Below, piece after piece: positions 1 through 11,451 of a stretch of 64,000 bases of DNA; position 1 is the stretch's first letter, and each line of letters starts with the position of its first letter. The stretch lies in NCBI RefSeq assembly GCF_040939455.1, contig NC_134136.1, positions 75,220,001-75,284,000 of the forward strand. The letters are read 5' to 3'. The notes beneath the pieces are model-generated. The model was not told the DNA's origin, did no database searches, and saw only the letters and a list, made by a program, of their open reading frames with translations. Position numbers and translations under genes: made by a program. The stretch comes from Microcebus murinus. Taxonomy: Eukaryota > Chordata > Mammalia > Primates > Cheirogaleidae.

Positions 1-431
1 AGAAGTGCCAGGCAATTCTAATTTCATAAGGATGAGGTTTTAACCCACGAGCAAACCAGAAAACCAGCCAGGTTTAAGATAAGCTCGGGAATTCTTAAGT
101 AACAGATAAATTGCCTCAGATAAACACTGGCCAAGGGAAGAGATAACCGCCAGGGAATAATGAGCTTAGAAGCATCTGTATTCAGACACTGATATTTTCC
201 CCAAATGCTGTTTAATTATCATTATTCCCAGTAAATTTGCAAGACAATACTGAAGGCAGACTTTCTGAGCTAACAGAAATTATTATTGTCAATCCTAGCA
301 GCATCAGCTAGGACTGCAGGTTCATCAACTATGGCTGGTCATATTTGTAATATTAGGTTCAGGTTGTGCAACTTCCCCCCCTTGGCTAGCTTCCTAAGCC
401 TTTTAATAGTCCCTAGGAAAGCAGGTCAAAC
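1..431. other. No recognisable gene or repeat
   Basis: AT-rich unique-looking sequence. The only open frame (about 286-540) starts at TTG, has no codon signature and runs into the duplicated segment that follows. Confidence 0.6.
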
Positions 432-595
432 AAGGCCAACTCTCTTAATCCCCACAGCTCCCTTGATGTACTTGAAAGATGGAGAGGAGAGTTATACAGA
501 TGCTTCTAAATTTGGGGGTTATGTTTCCATAAATTCATAATACTTGAAAATATCATAAGTGGAAAATTAATTTAATACACCTAACCTACCCCTAG
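432..595. repeat. Partial copy of a duplicated segment containing a Tigger-like MITE end
   Basis: This segment matches 1766-1926 in direct orientation. The match starts about 62 bp outside the transposon end (CAGATGCT at 497) and continues about 100 bp into the transposon. Because the non-transposon flank is shared too, the two copies look like products of a local duplication after transposon insertion rather than two insertions. The left flank here reads TA-CAGATG, as expected of a TA-targeting pogo/Tigger element. After about 595 the sequence diverges into a CCCTAGCCCTAG-type low-complexity stretch. Confidence 0.6.
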
Positions 596-839
596 CCCTA
601 GCCCTATATTCAGATTGTAACACCCATAATCCCCTCATCCCTAATCTCTCTTCAACCACAGCCCCATTTCCCTACTCCCCTCCACAGCAGAAGCTTCTGT
701 CTTCAAACCACTTCAATCAGGCTTCTGTACCCACTTCTTCACTGAGAACACTTCCAGGGTAATAATCTCTCCCACATTTCAAGTCCATTGCCAGTAGCCG
801 ATTGTCATTTTACTAGGCCACTCATCAATTTCCAATACA

Positions 840-1370
840 GTTGGTCACACCCTTGTTTTTTAAACCCCTATTGTGGCTTCCTCAGCTACATTTTGTGGTT
901 TCCTTTCCACCTCCCAGGCCTCTCCTCCACATCTCCCTTGATCATCTCCATTCTCCACATACCAGCCAGTGGGAACTTTGTCAACATGAATGTGCTTATG
1001 TCACTCCCCTGATTGAAGCATTTACAAATCTTCCTACTGTACTTAGAATATAATCCCAACTCCTTACTTAGGCTGAAAGGGCCCTCTGTGATCTGAACCC
1101 TTACTCCTTCTCCAACTATCTTGTGCTATTTTTTTCCTTGCCTCCCCCACTTCAGCCACACCAGCCTTCCCTTTGTTCCACAATGCCAAGACCACTCCCA
1201 CCTCACCAACAGTGCCCTAAATTGACACTCTGCCTTGACTGCTCTTTCCCCTGATCTGAATATAGCAAGTTCCATCTTGTCTTTCAGAACTCCCTTCCTC
1301 TCGAAGGCAAAAATCTGACCCCACCTGATATTAGGCTATTTAGTGTCTCTATTTATCCTACTTAGTGTGA
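840..1370 (+). mobile_element. L2 (LINE2) fragment
   Basis: Pyrimidine-rich sequence with the hallmark order of L2 3'-region phrases: TGTCACTCCCCTGATTGAAG, then AACTCCTTACTTAGGCTGAA, GGCCCTCTGTGATCTGAACC, TTCAGCCACACCAGCC, CTGCTCTTTCCCCTGA and a decayed TTTCAGAACTCCC tail. It is heavily diverged, as expected for a mammal-wide ancient LINE. Boundaries are approximate, and the short frames across it are not genes. Confidence 0.65.
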
Positions 1371-1529
1371 AGGTTCATACATTTTACTACAGAAATACTA
1401 ATGTATTTCATTACAAGGTATTGTACCAAATCCTGTTGAAGATGTTACATAATATAAGATATATCACCTTTCTAACATTCTGAAAGATTCTGAATTTTCT
1501 TTCATATTGAACTCAAGAGTTTTGGATAA

Positions 1530-1680
1530 GTGGTCACAGGCCTGTGTAACTACCCAATTTCACACATGAAGAAACCCAAATTCCAGAAAAAGGAAATGAG
1601 TTGTTAGAAGTATCATGGCTAAGTTGAGAACTCAGATCTCCTATTTTCTATACCAGTGTTATTTCTAAGGTGCTGTGCTA
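1530..1680 (-). mobile_element. MIR SINE fragment (probable)
   Basis: The phrases CCCAATTTCACACATGAAGA, ATGAGTTGTTAG, ATCATGGCTAAGTTGAGAAC and CAGATCTCC follow the order of the MIR core read in reverse (ATTTTACAGATGAGGAAACTGAG ... GCTAGTAAGTGGCAGAGC). Strongly diverged. Confidence 0.45.
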
Positions 1681-1765
1681 CCACTCAACAGGTACTGGCA
1701 TATACTTGGGGTATCACAAGAGAAACTGCCTTGCATGATTTGTCTGACAGAAAAAATAAGACAAA

Positions 1766-1926
1766 AAGGCCAACTATCTTGACCCCCACACTTCCCTGAT
1801 GTACTCAAAAGATAAAGAGGAGAGTTAGACAGATGCTCCTTGACTTTGAGGCTATGTCTCCATAAACCCACTGTAAGTTAAAAATATCATAAGTGGAAAA
1901 TGCATTTAATACACTCAACATACCAA
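1766..1926. repeat. Second copy of the duplicated segment (flank plus MITE end)
   Basis: Direct-orientation match to 432-595. It shares the 60 bp flank beginning AAGGCCAAC and ending GAGGAGAGTTA, followed by the transposon terminus. Here the transposon continues to its other end. Confidence 0.6.
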
Positions 1927-2242
1927 ACACCATACCTTAGCCTAGCCTACCTTAAATGTGCTCAAAACACTTCCATTAGCCAACAGTTGAGCAAAATCAT
2001 CTGACTACACAGTACTCTGTAGAATATGGGTTGTTTACCCTGCTGATTGCATGGCTGACTGGGAGCTACAGCTCGCTGCTGCTGCCCAGCATCAACACAG
2101 AACATAGTACTCCATATCACTAGCCTGGGAAAAGATCAAAATAAAAAACTTCAAGCAAAATTCTACGAAATATGTATTGCTTTAGCACCATTGAAGAGAA
2201 CAAAAATGTAATTCAAACCATCTTAAGTTGGGGACCAGCTGT
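1830..2242. mobile_element. Nonautonomous DNA transposon, Tigger/pogo-like MITE
   Basis: The termini are imperfect inverted repeats: CAGATGCTCCTTGACTT on the left, and GTTGGGGACCAGCTG on the right (reverse complement CAGCTGGTCCCCAAC). The interior carries phrases I associate with a pogo-type mammalian MITE: CATTTAATACACTCAAC, TTAGCCTAGCCTACCTTAAA and GCAAAATCATCTGAC. The exact subfamily name is uncertain. No transposase coding region is present. Confidence 0.6.
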
Positions 2243-2387
2243 AGTTCCAAGAGGGATTTGGGGGAAAGAGTAGAGAGGATATCAGAATTTAAAGCAAATA
2301 CTATTTTGATTTGTCTTAATTGTATCAACATTCATATTGGCGAGGGAGATCAGAATGTTAAAAAAAAAGTTTACAAATTTTATTGTC

Positions 2388-2547
2388 TTAGTTCATTTTC
2401 GGTAGATAATAACAGAATATCTGAAATTGGGTAATTTATAAAGAAAAGGAATTTATTTCTTATAATTATGGAGGCTAAAAAATCCAAAGTCAAATGGCTG
2501 CATCTGGTGAGAGACTTCTTGCTGGTGGGGGACTCTCTGCAGAGCCC
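2388..2547 (-). mobile_element. MST-type MaLR LTR, left part (interrupted)
   Basis: Read on the minus strand this is the 3' half of a MaLR LTR. GGGTAATTTATAAAGAAAAG followed by GGAATTTATTTC is the reverse of the polyadenylation end (AATAAATTCC...CTTTATAAATTACCC). It is split from its 5' half at 7905-8161 by the L1 at 2561-7891. Confidence 0.7.
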
Positions 2548-2560
2548 AAAGGTGGTGCAG
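2548..2560. repeat. Target-site duplication, left copy (AAAGGTGGTGCAG)
   Basis: A perfect 13 bp match to 7892-7904, flanking the + strand L1. It shows the L1 entered a pre-existing MST LTR. Confidence 0.85.
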
Positions 2561-2796
2561 AAACACTATAGCCAGCTCCTCTGAGCAAGCGCCACCTACT
2601 GACAAGGAAGTCATTCTGCACACACTTTTACAGCATCTACTGACTCATCATACAGGGTGTGGTCATCTCACTCACACACACCACCTACTGGCTTAGAGAC
2701 TTAACAGAGTGTGTGTCATTATCCAAACAAAAATCTAAAGGTAAGAAACAACAACTGATCCAGATAGGAATAAATCAGCGAAATAACTCTGGAAGT

Positions 2797-3765
2797 ATGA
2801 AGACTCAAACAGAAACAGCACCCCCAAAGAGGAACACCAGCCTCTTAGAAATGGACAACAATCAAAATCAGACCACTAAAATGACAAAACAAGAATTTCG
2901 AATGAGGATGGTAAGAAAATTCAACGATTTTCAAGAAAAAATGGATAATCAACACAAAGAAACCACAAAGAGATTCCAGGACCTGGAATAAAAATTCACT
3001 AAAGAAATTGAAATAATAAAGAAAAATCAAACTGAACTCCTGGAAATGAAGAATTTATTCAGGGAACTATAAAACACAGTAGAAAGGCTCAAGAACAGGG
3101 TAGATCAAACAGAAGAATCTCAGACATTGTAGATAACAACTTCAAATTAAATAAGTCAGTCACAGAGATTGAGAAGAGAAATAAGAGAAAAGAGCAAAGC
3201 CTACAAGAGATGTAGGATTATGTGAAGAACCCTAACGTGAGGGTTATAGGGATTCCAGAAGGGGAAGAAGAAAACACACAAGATTAGATAAACTACTTGA
3301 AGATATAATAGAGGAAAATTTCCCAGGCCTTGCTAAAAACCTAGATATCCAAATACAAGAAGCTCAAAGGACCCCCTGGGAGATTTAATGCAAACTGAAA
3401 GACACCACGAAATGCAATCATCAGACTGACCAGAATACCAACAAAAGAGGCCCTTCTACGACTTGTAAGATGAAAGAAGCAAGTAACATACAAAGGAAAG
3501 CCAATCCGAATGACACCAAAATTCTCTACTGAAACTCTACAAGAAAGGAGAGACTGGGGCCCCATTCTCACTCTTCTGAAACAGAATAATGCCCAGCCTA
3601 GAATCTTGTTCCCTGAAAAACTAAGTTTTGCATACAACGGAGAAATGAAACATTCTCAGATAAGAAAAGACTGAAAGAATTCAACAAGACAAGACCAGCC
3701 CTTCAAGAAGTACTCAAAACAGTGTTACCCATGGGTCAGCACAATAAACACTCATGAAGGTAAAT
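2797..3765 (+). pseudogene. L1 ORF1 relic (RNA-binding coiled-coil protein)
   Basis: Residues recognisable from the intact ORF1 at 37789-38781 are scattered over several frames: the TEEEF-like 'TKQEFRM' near 2890, a coiled-coil stretch around 2940-3200, VRVIG-like RNA-recognition residues near 3235 and a C-terminal 'TRPALQEVLKT' near 3690. The usual upstream ATG is ATA here (2768). Multiple stops and frameshifts rule out a functional product. Confidence 0.8.
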
Positions 3766-3802
3766 CCACTAAAAAGCTAAAAATCAAAGGCCAGATACCA
3801 CA

Positions 3803-6800
3803 ATGGCTCAAGAGAGAAAACAAAGCAACAAAGTTCAACACAACATAATGATCAGAAATCGGCCTCACCTATCAGTTATCTCAATAAATGTGAATGGCTT
3901 GAACTCCCCACTCAAGAGACATAGGCTGGCCGAATGGATAAAAAATACACGCCAAGTATCTGCTGCCTTCAGGAAACACATCTATCCTGTAAAGATCAAT
4001 TTAGACTAAAGGTAAAGGAATGGAGATCAATATTTCAAGCAAATTGAAGCCAAAACAAGGCTGGCAAGTAAGTTTTGATTTCAGATAACTTGGTTTTTAA
4101 ATAAACAAAAATAATAAAGACAAAGGAGGTCACTATATCACGGTGAAGGGCACAGTTCAACAAGACGACATAACAATTATAAATATGTATGCACCCAACT
4201 TAGGTGCACCCAGATTCATAAATCAAAATCTACTTGATCTAAACAAATAAATAAACAACACCATAATAGCCAGAGACTTTAACACCATGCTGACAGCACA
4301 AGACAGATCCTCCAAACAGAAAATTAAAGAAATAATGGATTTAAACTGAACTCTAGAACAAATGGGCCTGACTGATATTTTCAGGACATTTTACCCCAAA
4401 ACCACTGAATTTACATTCTTCTCATCAGCTCATGGGACATTCTATAAGACTGACCATATCCTAGGACACAAAGCATGTCTCAAAATTTTTTTAAAAATTG
4501 AAATTATGCCATGTATCTTTTCAGACCACAGTGGAATAGAAGTATAAATCAACCATAACAGGAACATTCTTTCTACACAAAGTCATGGAAACTAAATAAT
4601 GTTCTGCTGAATGATCACATCATAAAAGAGGAAATCAAGAAGGAAATCAAAAGATTCTTTGAACTAAATCACAAAGGAGACACAAGTTATCAAAACCTGT
4701 GGGACACAGCTAAAGAAGTCCTGAGAGAAAGTTTATTTCCACAAATGCCTATATCTAAAAGTCAAAAATATCACATAAAAACCTAATGAATCGACACAAA
4801 GAGCTGGAAAAATAAGAACAGACTGACTCCAAACCCAGCGGAAGAAGTGAAATCATTAAGATCAAATTAGAACTAAATAAAATTGACAACAGGGAATATA
4901 TATGGAAGATTAATAAAACAAAAAGTTGGTTCTTTGAAAAAATAAAAAAAAAATTGACACATAATTGGCTAGACTAATGAAAATCAGAAAAGAAAAATCT
5001 CTAATAAGTTCCATCAGGAGCAATAAAGGAGAAATCACAGTGAATGCCATGGAGATACAAGATATAATTGATGAATACTACAAAAACCTCTATGCACAAA
5101 AACTGGAAAATGTGGAGGAAATGGACAAATTCTTAGAAACATACAGCATCCCTAGACTCAACCAGGAAGAAATAGAATTCCTGAAAAGACCAATATCAAG
5201 TACTGAATTTGAAATAACAATAAAAACCTTCCTAAAAATAAAAGTCCTGGACCAGATGGTTTCACACCCAAATTTTACCACACCTACAAAGAAGAACTAG
5301 TGCCTATCCTGCAGAAATTATTCCAAAACATTGAGAAGGATGGAATACTCCCCAACACCTTTTATGAAGTGAACACAACCCTGATACCAAAACCAGGAAA
5401 GGATGCAAGAAAAAAGAAACCACAAAACAATATCCCTTATGAATATACATGCAAAAATTCTCAACAAAATTTTATCTAATCAAATCCCAGTGTTTATCAA
5501 GAAAATAATTCATTGCAACCAAGTGGGTATCATTCCAGGGATGCAGAGATGGTTCAACATATGCAAATCTATAAATATAATTCACCATATAAACAAAAGC
5601 AAAAACAAAGACCATATGATCCTCTCAATAGATGCAGAGAAAGCATTTGACAAAATTCAACACCCTTTTATGATAAGAACGTTCAACAAAATAAGCATAC
5701 ACGAGCTTAACTACATATGATACAAGTCGCATATGACAAACCCACAGCCAACATTATACTGAATGGGGAAACATTGAAAGCATTCCCACTTAGAACTGGA
5801 ACAAGACAAGGGTGCCCGCTATCTCCACTTCTATTCAACATAGTGCTGGAATTCTTTGCTACAGCAATCTGACTAGAAAGCAGAATTAAAGGCATCCAAA
5901 CGGGAACAGAAGAGATGAAACTCTCACTCTTTGCTGATGACATGATATTATACCTGGAAAACCCTAAGGATTCAACCAAGGAGCTCCTTGAATTGATAAA
6001 TGAATTCAGTAAAGTCTCAGGATACAAAATCAATACACAAAAATCAGAGGCGTTCATATACGGCAACAACAATCAAATTGAGAACCTAATCAAAGACTCA
6101 ATACCCTTCACAATAGCAACAAAGAAAATAAAGTACATAGGAATATACGTAACCAAAGAGGTAAAATACCTCTACAGGAGAACTATGAAACACTGAGGAA
6201 GGAAATAGCAGATGATGTAAACAGATGGAAATCCATACCATGCTCATTGGTCGGCAGATTCAACATGGTTAAAATGTCTATACTACCCAAAGTGATCTAC
6301 AGATTCAATGCAATACCTATTAAAATCCCAACATAATTCTTCACAGATATGGAAATAAATAATTTTATGCTTCGTTTGGAACCAGAGAAGACCCCACATA
6401 TCAACAGCAATTGTAGGCAATAAAAACAAAACGGGAGGTATTAATATGCCATATATCAAACTATACTACAAAGCAGCAGTAATTAAATCAATCTTGTATT
6501 GGCACAAAAATAGGGATATTGACCAGTGGAACAAATCTGAGAACCCTGATATAAAACCATCCTCATATAGCCATCTAATCTTTGAGAGAGCAGACAAAAA
6601 CATACACTGGGAAAAAGAATCCTTATTCAATATATGATGCTGGGGAAACTGGACACCACATGTAGAAGACTGAAACAGGACCCACACCTTTCACCTCTCA
6701 CAAAAATCAACTCACGCTGGGTAATAGACTTGAACCTTAAGTGTGAAACTATTAGAATTCTAGAAGAAAGCGTTTGAAATACTCTTCTAGACATTGGCTT

Positions 6801-7675
6801 ATGCAAAGTGTTTATGAAGAAGACCCCAAAAGCAATCATAACAACAACAAAAATAAATAAATGAGACCTGAGCAAACTAAAAACCTTCTGCACAGCCAAA
6901 GAAACTGTCAAGAGAGCAAACAGACAACTCACAGAATGGTAGAAAATTTTCGCAAGTTACGCATCTGATAAAGGGCTGATAACTAGAATCTATTTAGAAC
7001 TCAGGAAAATCAGCAAGGAAAAATCAAACAACCCTATTAAAAAGTGGGAAAAGGACATGAACAGACACTTTTCAAAAGAAGACAGAATAACGATCAACAA
7101 ACATGGAAAAATGCTCAACATCTCTAATCATCAGGAAAATGCAAATCAAAACCACAATGTGATATCCGCTTTCTCCAGTGAGAATGGCCTTTATTAACAA
7201 GTCCCAAAACGATAAATGTTGATGTGAATCTGGAGAGATAGGAACACTCTCACACTGTTAGTGGGACTCGAATCTAGTTCAACCTCTGTAGAAAGCAATA
7301 TGGAGATACCTTAAAGTGATACAAGTAGATCTACCATTTGATCCAGCAATACCATTACTGGGCATCTACCCAAAAGAACAAAAGTCACTCTATGAAAAAG
7401 ACACCTGCACTTGAATGTTTATAGGAGTACAATTCACAATTGAAAAGATGTGTAAACAACCGAAGTCCCCATCAATACATGAGTGGATTAATTATATGTG
7501 GTATGTGTATACCATGGAGTACTATTCGGCTATACGAAACAATGGTGATATAGCACCTCTTCTGTGTTCCTGGATAGAGCTGGAACCCATTCTATTAAGT
7601 GAAGTATCCCAAGAATGGAAAAATAAGCACTACATGTACTCACCATCAAATTGGTATTCATGGATCAACACCTAA
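3803..7675 (+). pseudogene. L1 ORF2 relic (endonuclease/reverse transcriptase)
   Basis: Begins ATGGCTCAAGAGAG and retains the endonuclease start ([19 protein letters not shown], 3866-3925), the reverse-transcriptase catalytic stretch [17 protein letters not shown] (5920-5970) and the C-terminal '[16 protein letters not shown]' (7510-7555). The reading frame is interrupted at least eight times. No function is expected. Confidence 0.88.
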
Positions 7676-7891
7676 TTGGACATATAGGAATAACATTTAT
7701 CGGGTGTCGGGCAGGTGGGGGAGGGGTTGGGTATATACATACTTAATGAGTGTGATGGGCACCAACTGGGGGCTGGACACACTTGAAGCTCTGACTTGAG
7801 GGGGAGTGGGGCAATTGAAATATACATAACCTTAACATTTGTACCCCCATAATATGCTGGAAAATATTTAAAAAGGAAAAATAATGTTAAG

Positions 7892-7904
7892 AAAGGTGGT
7901 GCAG
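7892..7904. repeat. Target-site duplication, right copy (AAAGGTGGTGCAG)
   Basis: A perfect copy of 2548-2560, directly after the A-rich tail of the + strand L1. Confidence 0.85.
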
Positions 7905-8161
7905 GATATCACCTGGCGTGGGGGCTGAGCATGCTCACTGAGGTCTCTTTTTCTCTCCTATACAGCCACCAGTTCCTCTCCCATGATACTAGCCCAGGAA
8001 AAGATCAAAATTCAAAATTCTGATTAATTGATTAATCCACTCATAAGTGCAGTACCCTCATGACCCAATCACCTCTTAAAGTCCTCACTTCTCAATACGT
8101 CCACATTTGGAATTAAATTTTAACATGAGTGTTGGAGGGGACAAACAGTCAAACCATAGCA
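7905..8161 (-). mobile_element. MST-type MaLR LTR, right part
   Basis: Continues the LTR interrupted at 2547: GCTGAGCATGCTCACTGAGG, then CATGACCCAATCACCTCTTA, CTCACTTCTCAATACGTCCA and the end TCAAACCATAGCA. The last phrase is the reverse complement of the MaLR LTR start TGCTATGGTTTGA. Confidence 0.7.
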
Positions 8162-8694
8162 TATGTATATGGCACTTAAAAGGAGCAGTGCCACCCACAT
8201 CCATTGATGACAAGGAGGTGTCACCTAAAATCAGTCTGGAGCAGTATTTGAGAATTAAGTGGATTTTAGCATGAGGAAAAGGTAGAGTCATTCCTTTCCT
8301 AGCAGGTTCTCTACATCAGTTGCTCACTAGGGAGAAGACCCTAGACTTTCCTCTCGTTATCCTGCTGCTTTCCTCCTCTAAATTAAAGTTCAGATCTCAT
8401 CCTTATGAAGCTTCTATCCCTGGACATATTATGCCTGCTCCAGCAATCAACAAAGAGAATCATGACCCAATAACTGTCAGCAGTGGAGCAGGCTGGATCC
8501 ATGGACAGGAAAAATGCAATCTCCCTACCAATGGCCACACTTCAGAGGCTTCTGAGCAGAGAAAGGATTCAAAGGTACAAACAGAGAACACAGGCTCTTT
8601 TCTTGATAGGATGAGCAACTATAATAATGAGAATGAGAATGAGGATAAGAATAAATTGAGACTGATAATAATGATGATGATAATAAATCTATGA
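8162..8694. other. Unassigned sequence ending in an ATG/AAT-rich stretch
   Basis: Contains a 124-codon ATG-less open frame (8320-8694) ending in ATAATGATGATGATAATAA-like simple sequence. It has no recognisable domain, no splice context and low-complexity Asn/Glu/Lys at its end, so I do not call a gene. Confidence 0.5.
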
Positions 8695-8900
8695 CTGTTG
8701 ACTGAATACTACTAGGTACCTGTCAGTTTCCGTGGTGAGTGCTTTACATATAACATGTAATTTTATCTTGACAATCACCCCAGGGTACAGTAAGAACTTG
8801 TCAGGAAAATAGAGCTACTCTTTATTTCAAATGGAAGGGTTAAATTAAGAAATTAGAAGCTTTCCAATGCTAGGGAAGTGAAAGTCAAGAAAGCCACTTT
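8695..8900 (-). mobile_element. MIR SINE fragment
   Basis: CTGAATACTACTAGGTACC, GTGAGTGCTTTACATATAAC and CTTGACAATCACCCCAGG follow the MIR reverse-strand order (TTTACTATGTGCCAGGCACT ... GTGCTTTACATGTATTA ... CTCACAACAACCC). Diverged. Confidence 0.6.
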
Positions 8901-9195
8901 TCATAAATCCTAAAGTACAGAGATCTCAAGGAGGTCATTGTGATAATCTCAGCTGCTATAGCACTTTAGTGAGGGGGTTTCAGGAAAATCCCCAAAGCCA
9001 AGGGAAGGTGATGCAGATGATTCAGCTTTTTCTTCTCTTTTGCTTTTCAAAGCTCATGCAAGTCCCTCTCGCTGGAAGATTATAACCCAGACTCATGCTA
9101 AAAAGGAATTCTGTGAAATGTCATTCTAGATTTCTCCCGTGAGCCAGAGAAATTTGAAAGAGAGGTGGGGATGCTGCTAGATTGACAACAAATAA

Positions 9196-9335
9196 TCCAA
9201 CCCACTTACAGGCATCTTGGTTCCTATTTATAGATGAGAAAACTGAGTATATTTGCAAGATTACACAGATAGAAAGCAGTAGAGGTAAGACCAGGCCCTT
9301 CTAATTTCGGCAAGCTGCTTTTTCAAAACAGAAGA
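9196..9335 (-). mobile_element. MIR SINE fragment
   Basis: TTTATAGATGAGAAAACTGA, then AGATTACACAGATAGAAAGC, AGAGGTAAGACCAGGCCC and TTCTAATTTCGGCAAGCTGC: the MIR core read on the reverse strand. Confidence 0.6.
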
Positions 9336-9589
9336 CTAGACAGTGAGTAAGACCTACATGTGAGAGTCTATGGGGATCCAAGTAGGAGCAAATACAATCC
9401 ATGCTTTCAACTATCTTAGTCTTGTGGAGGAATAAGACTGAATTAGAAACATGAAAAAGCAGGATAGAAGTTTAAAGGAGTGAAGATTATCTGTGAAAGT
9501 GTGAGTTTTCCTAAGTTTAGCTAAACTTGATGTAGTTTCCTCTGGTAGTGTGTGAAGGCATGTGCAGTGCCCAGAGTCCCCCCACACAC

Positions 9590-9617
9590 ATTTAACAGTG
9601 TGTTAACACTGTTAAAT
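9590..9617. repeat. Perfect 12 bp inverted repeat, 4 bp loop
   Basis: ATTTAACAGTGT (9590-9601), loop GTTA, then ACACTGTTAAAT (9606-9617). A hairpin-capable site with no neighbouring gene to regulate. Confidence 0.75.
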
Positions 9618-9635
9618 CTAAAAGATGACAATGTT

Positions 9636-11413
9636 TGCTGATCCATGCCTAACACTTTCCTTTCAAGGAAATGCTGCAGCACAATGACTGCTAAAATGAA
9701 GTGCTCTCTGACATGAGGTGCTATGGACAGCTACCGCTTTCTGGTTTCAGGTGATACAGTAGAGCTATTTATCTCTGTTGCCCTAGCTAGCCACTTGATG
9801 TGCCAGCCAGTTGTGCTGTGGACCAAGTCTTGACCTGAAAGTTGCTCAAAGCAGGATGTGTTAGGTGTACACAAAATATGTGTGAGGAACAGAGGCAGCA
9901 CCCCTGCCATAAAGTGTAGGGAAAATAATCTGATTGCTCTTGCTACAGTAGATCTGTCCTTTACTGTATGGTGTAAATGTACGATTATTTATTATATTGT
10001 TTGACAATGTTTCTTTTTTTATTTTGCAATAACTCCTCTGGGAAATAAAAAAACTCAAAAGAGGAAAGTCTATATTTAATGACAATTAAGTACTAAATTT
10101 CCATTTCTCAAGAAAATTGATGATGAATAGGAAACACGCACAAAATTCTTACCGACATTTATTCTCCACCATGTGAGCTAAAGTGATATCACTGCCCACA
10201 TTACAACCAGAAGACAAAAATAGGCTGAAGATGCATCAGCATTGACTTTAAAAGTTAGTAGTTATTTTAAGAAGACTGCCCAAAGAAAACGTGCAGCTGC
10301 AGAAGGTAGGTTTACATATCACTCTGTGAAGCATGTTTCCTATTTAGATCAAATGACTATTCTTAATTAATTTAACTCATTTTTCATTCCTAATTTTCTA
10401 GTGCTTTGAGAAAAATTAAAGCAACAGCTATTAATATGTTGGTTCCATTAGCAGAAGAACTTCTCAAAGAGTTAGTTGTATCTGGGCCATCAGATGCTTC
10501 ACATAGAATATCCAATAATTATTATTTTTTATACAATTCATAAAGTCAAAGTAAAGCTTTGGAAACTATGGTGAAACATCTGACTTTGTTGTTAATTGTC
10601 TTGTAAATTTAGTTAAAATTTCATCATTGATTTCAACACAGAAGATAAAGTATTCATTTTGGGGTAGCATTACAAAAAATAATACAGGTAGAACACAGTG
10701 TTACTGTAAAAACATTGTTTTTACTAATTTAAGAAGAAACCTAGAAAGCAGAAATGTACTTTGATTTATTTGTGATACACAGACAATTCATATGTACACA
10801 AAGAACTTGGATGTCTCCCAGATGAAATAGCAGCTATACTTGTCAAAACGTAGAAATGTTTTTATATATACACAGTTATATTAAATATAAGTCAACTACA
10901 TTTTCATCAAGAAGCTAATTTGAATGCCAAAAATTACCCTAGCATGTCAGTGTATACTTTGTCACTTTGATGACCATCATCTATTGGATTTAAAACATTT
11001 TTGACCCTCTGAAAAACTACATTTTAAATCAACCTAAGTGTTCTATAAAATTGAACTCTTAAAAATTAGTTATTTAAACTTTGATTACATTTTTTTCAAA
11101 ATCATTTAGAATCTTAACCTGAGTCTTTAATAAATGGATGGACAAAAACTTTCCCTTTTGAAACATTTAGCAAATTCTAATTATTGAAAATAAAGTTTGC
11201 AAAAGACACTACAATACATTTCTACAAAAAAAGGAAGGAACTGATACAAATCATCAATTACAGTGCATATGGTGTGCAAAATTTCATTTTTAAATTCTCT
11301 AACTGTGCTTTGTATTATCCCTATTTGTGGGTAAAGTATTTTTAAGCAGCTCCTACTTTTAGTTAGATAAATAAAAGTAGATAATTTTATTTTTATTTAG
11401 TTAGATAAATAAA
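9636..11413. other. Unassigned AT-rich sequence
   Basis: No gene, RNA or family-level repeat recognised. A short duplicated phrase TTAGTTAGATAAATAAAAGT occurs at about 11360 and 11398, just before the hairpin cluster at 11414. Confidence 0.5.
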
Positions 11414-11451
11414 AGTCTGTACCATAATGGTACAGACTTATGGTACAGACT
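11414..11451. repeat. Hairpin plus direct repeat built from one 12-mer
   Basis: AGTCTGTACCAT (11414-11425) is followed after 1 bp by its exact reverse complement ATGGTACAGACT (11427-11438), and again by ATGGTACAGACT (11440-11451). All three units are perfect. Confidence 0.85.

Larger units (their letters stand above)
2561..7891 (+). mobile_element. L1 retrotransposon, 5'-truncated in its 5' UTR, decayed
   Basis: Starts within the last part of the 5' UTR (AGCCAGCTCCTCTGAGCAAG onward aligns with about 48250 in the composite element). It runs through ORF1 and ORF2 relics to a 3' UTR ending in CCCCCATAATATGCTGG and an A-rich tail. It is bounded by a perfect 13 bp target-site duplication and sits inside an MST LTR. 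The ORFs are broken by many stops and frameshifts, and the sequence is more diverged than the other lemur L1s here, so it is the oldest of the long copies. Confidence 0.93.

Noticed and set aside
8320..8694. 124-codon open frame in unique sequence
   Set aside because: No ATG at the frame start, no known domain, ends in translated simple sequence, and no splice or promoter context. Chance openness is sufficient.
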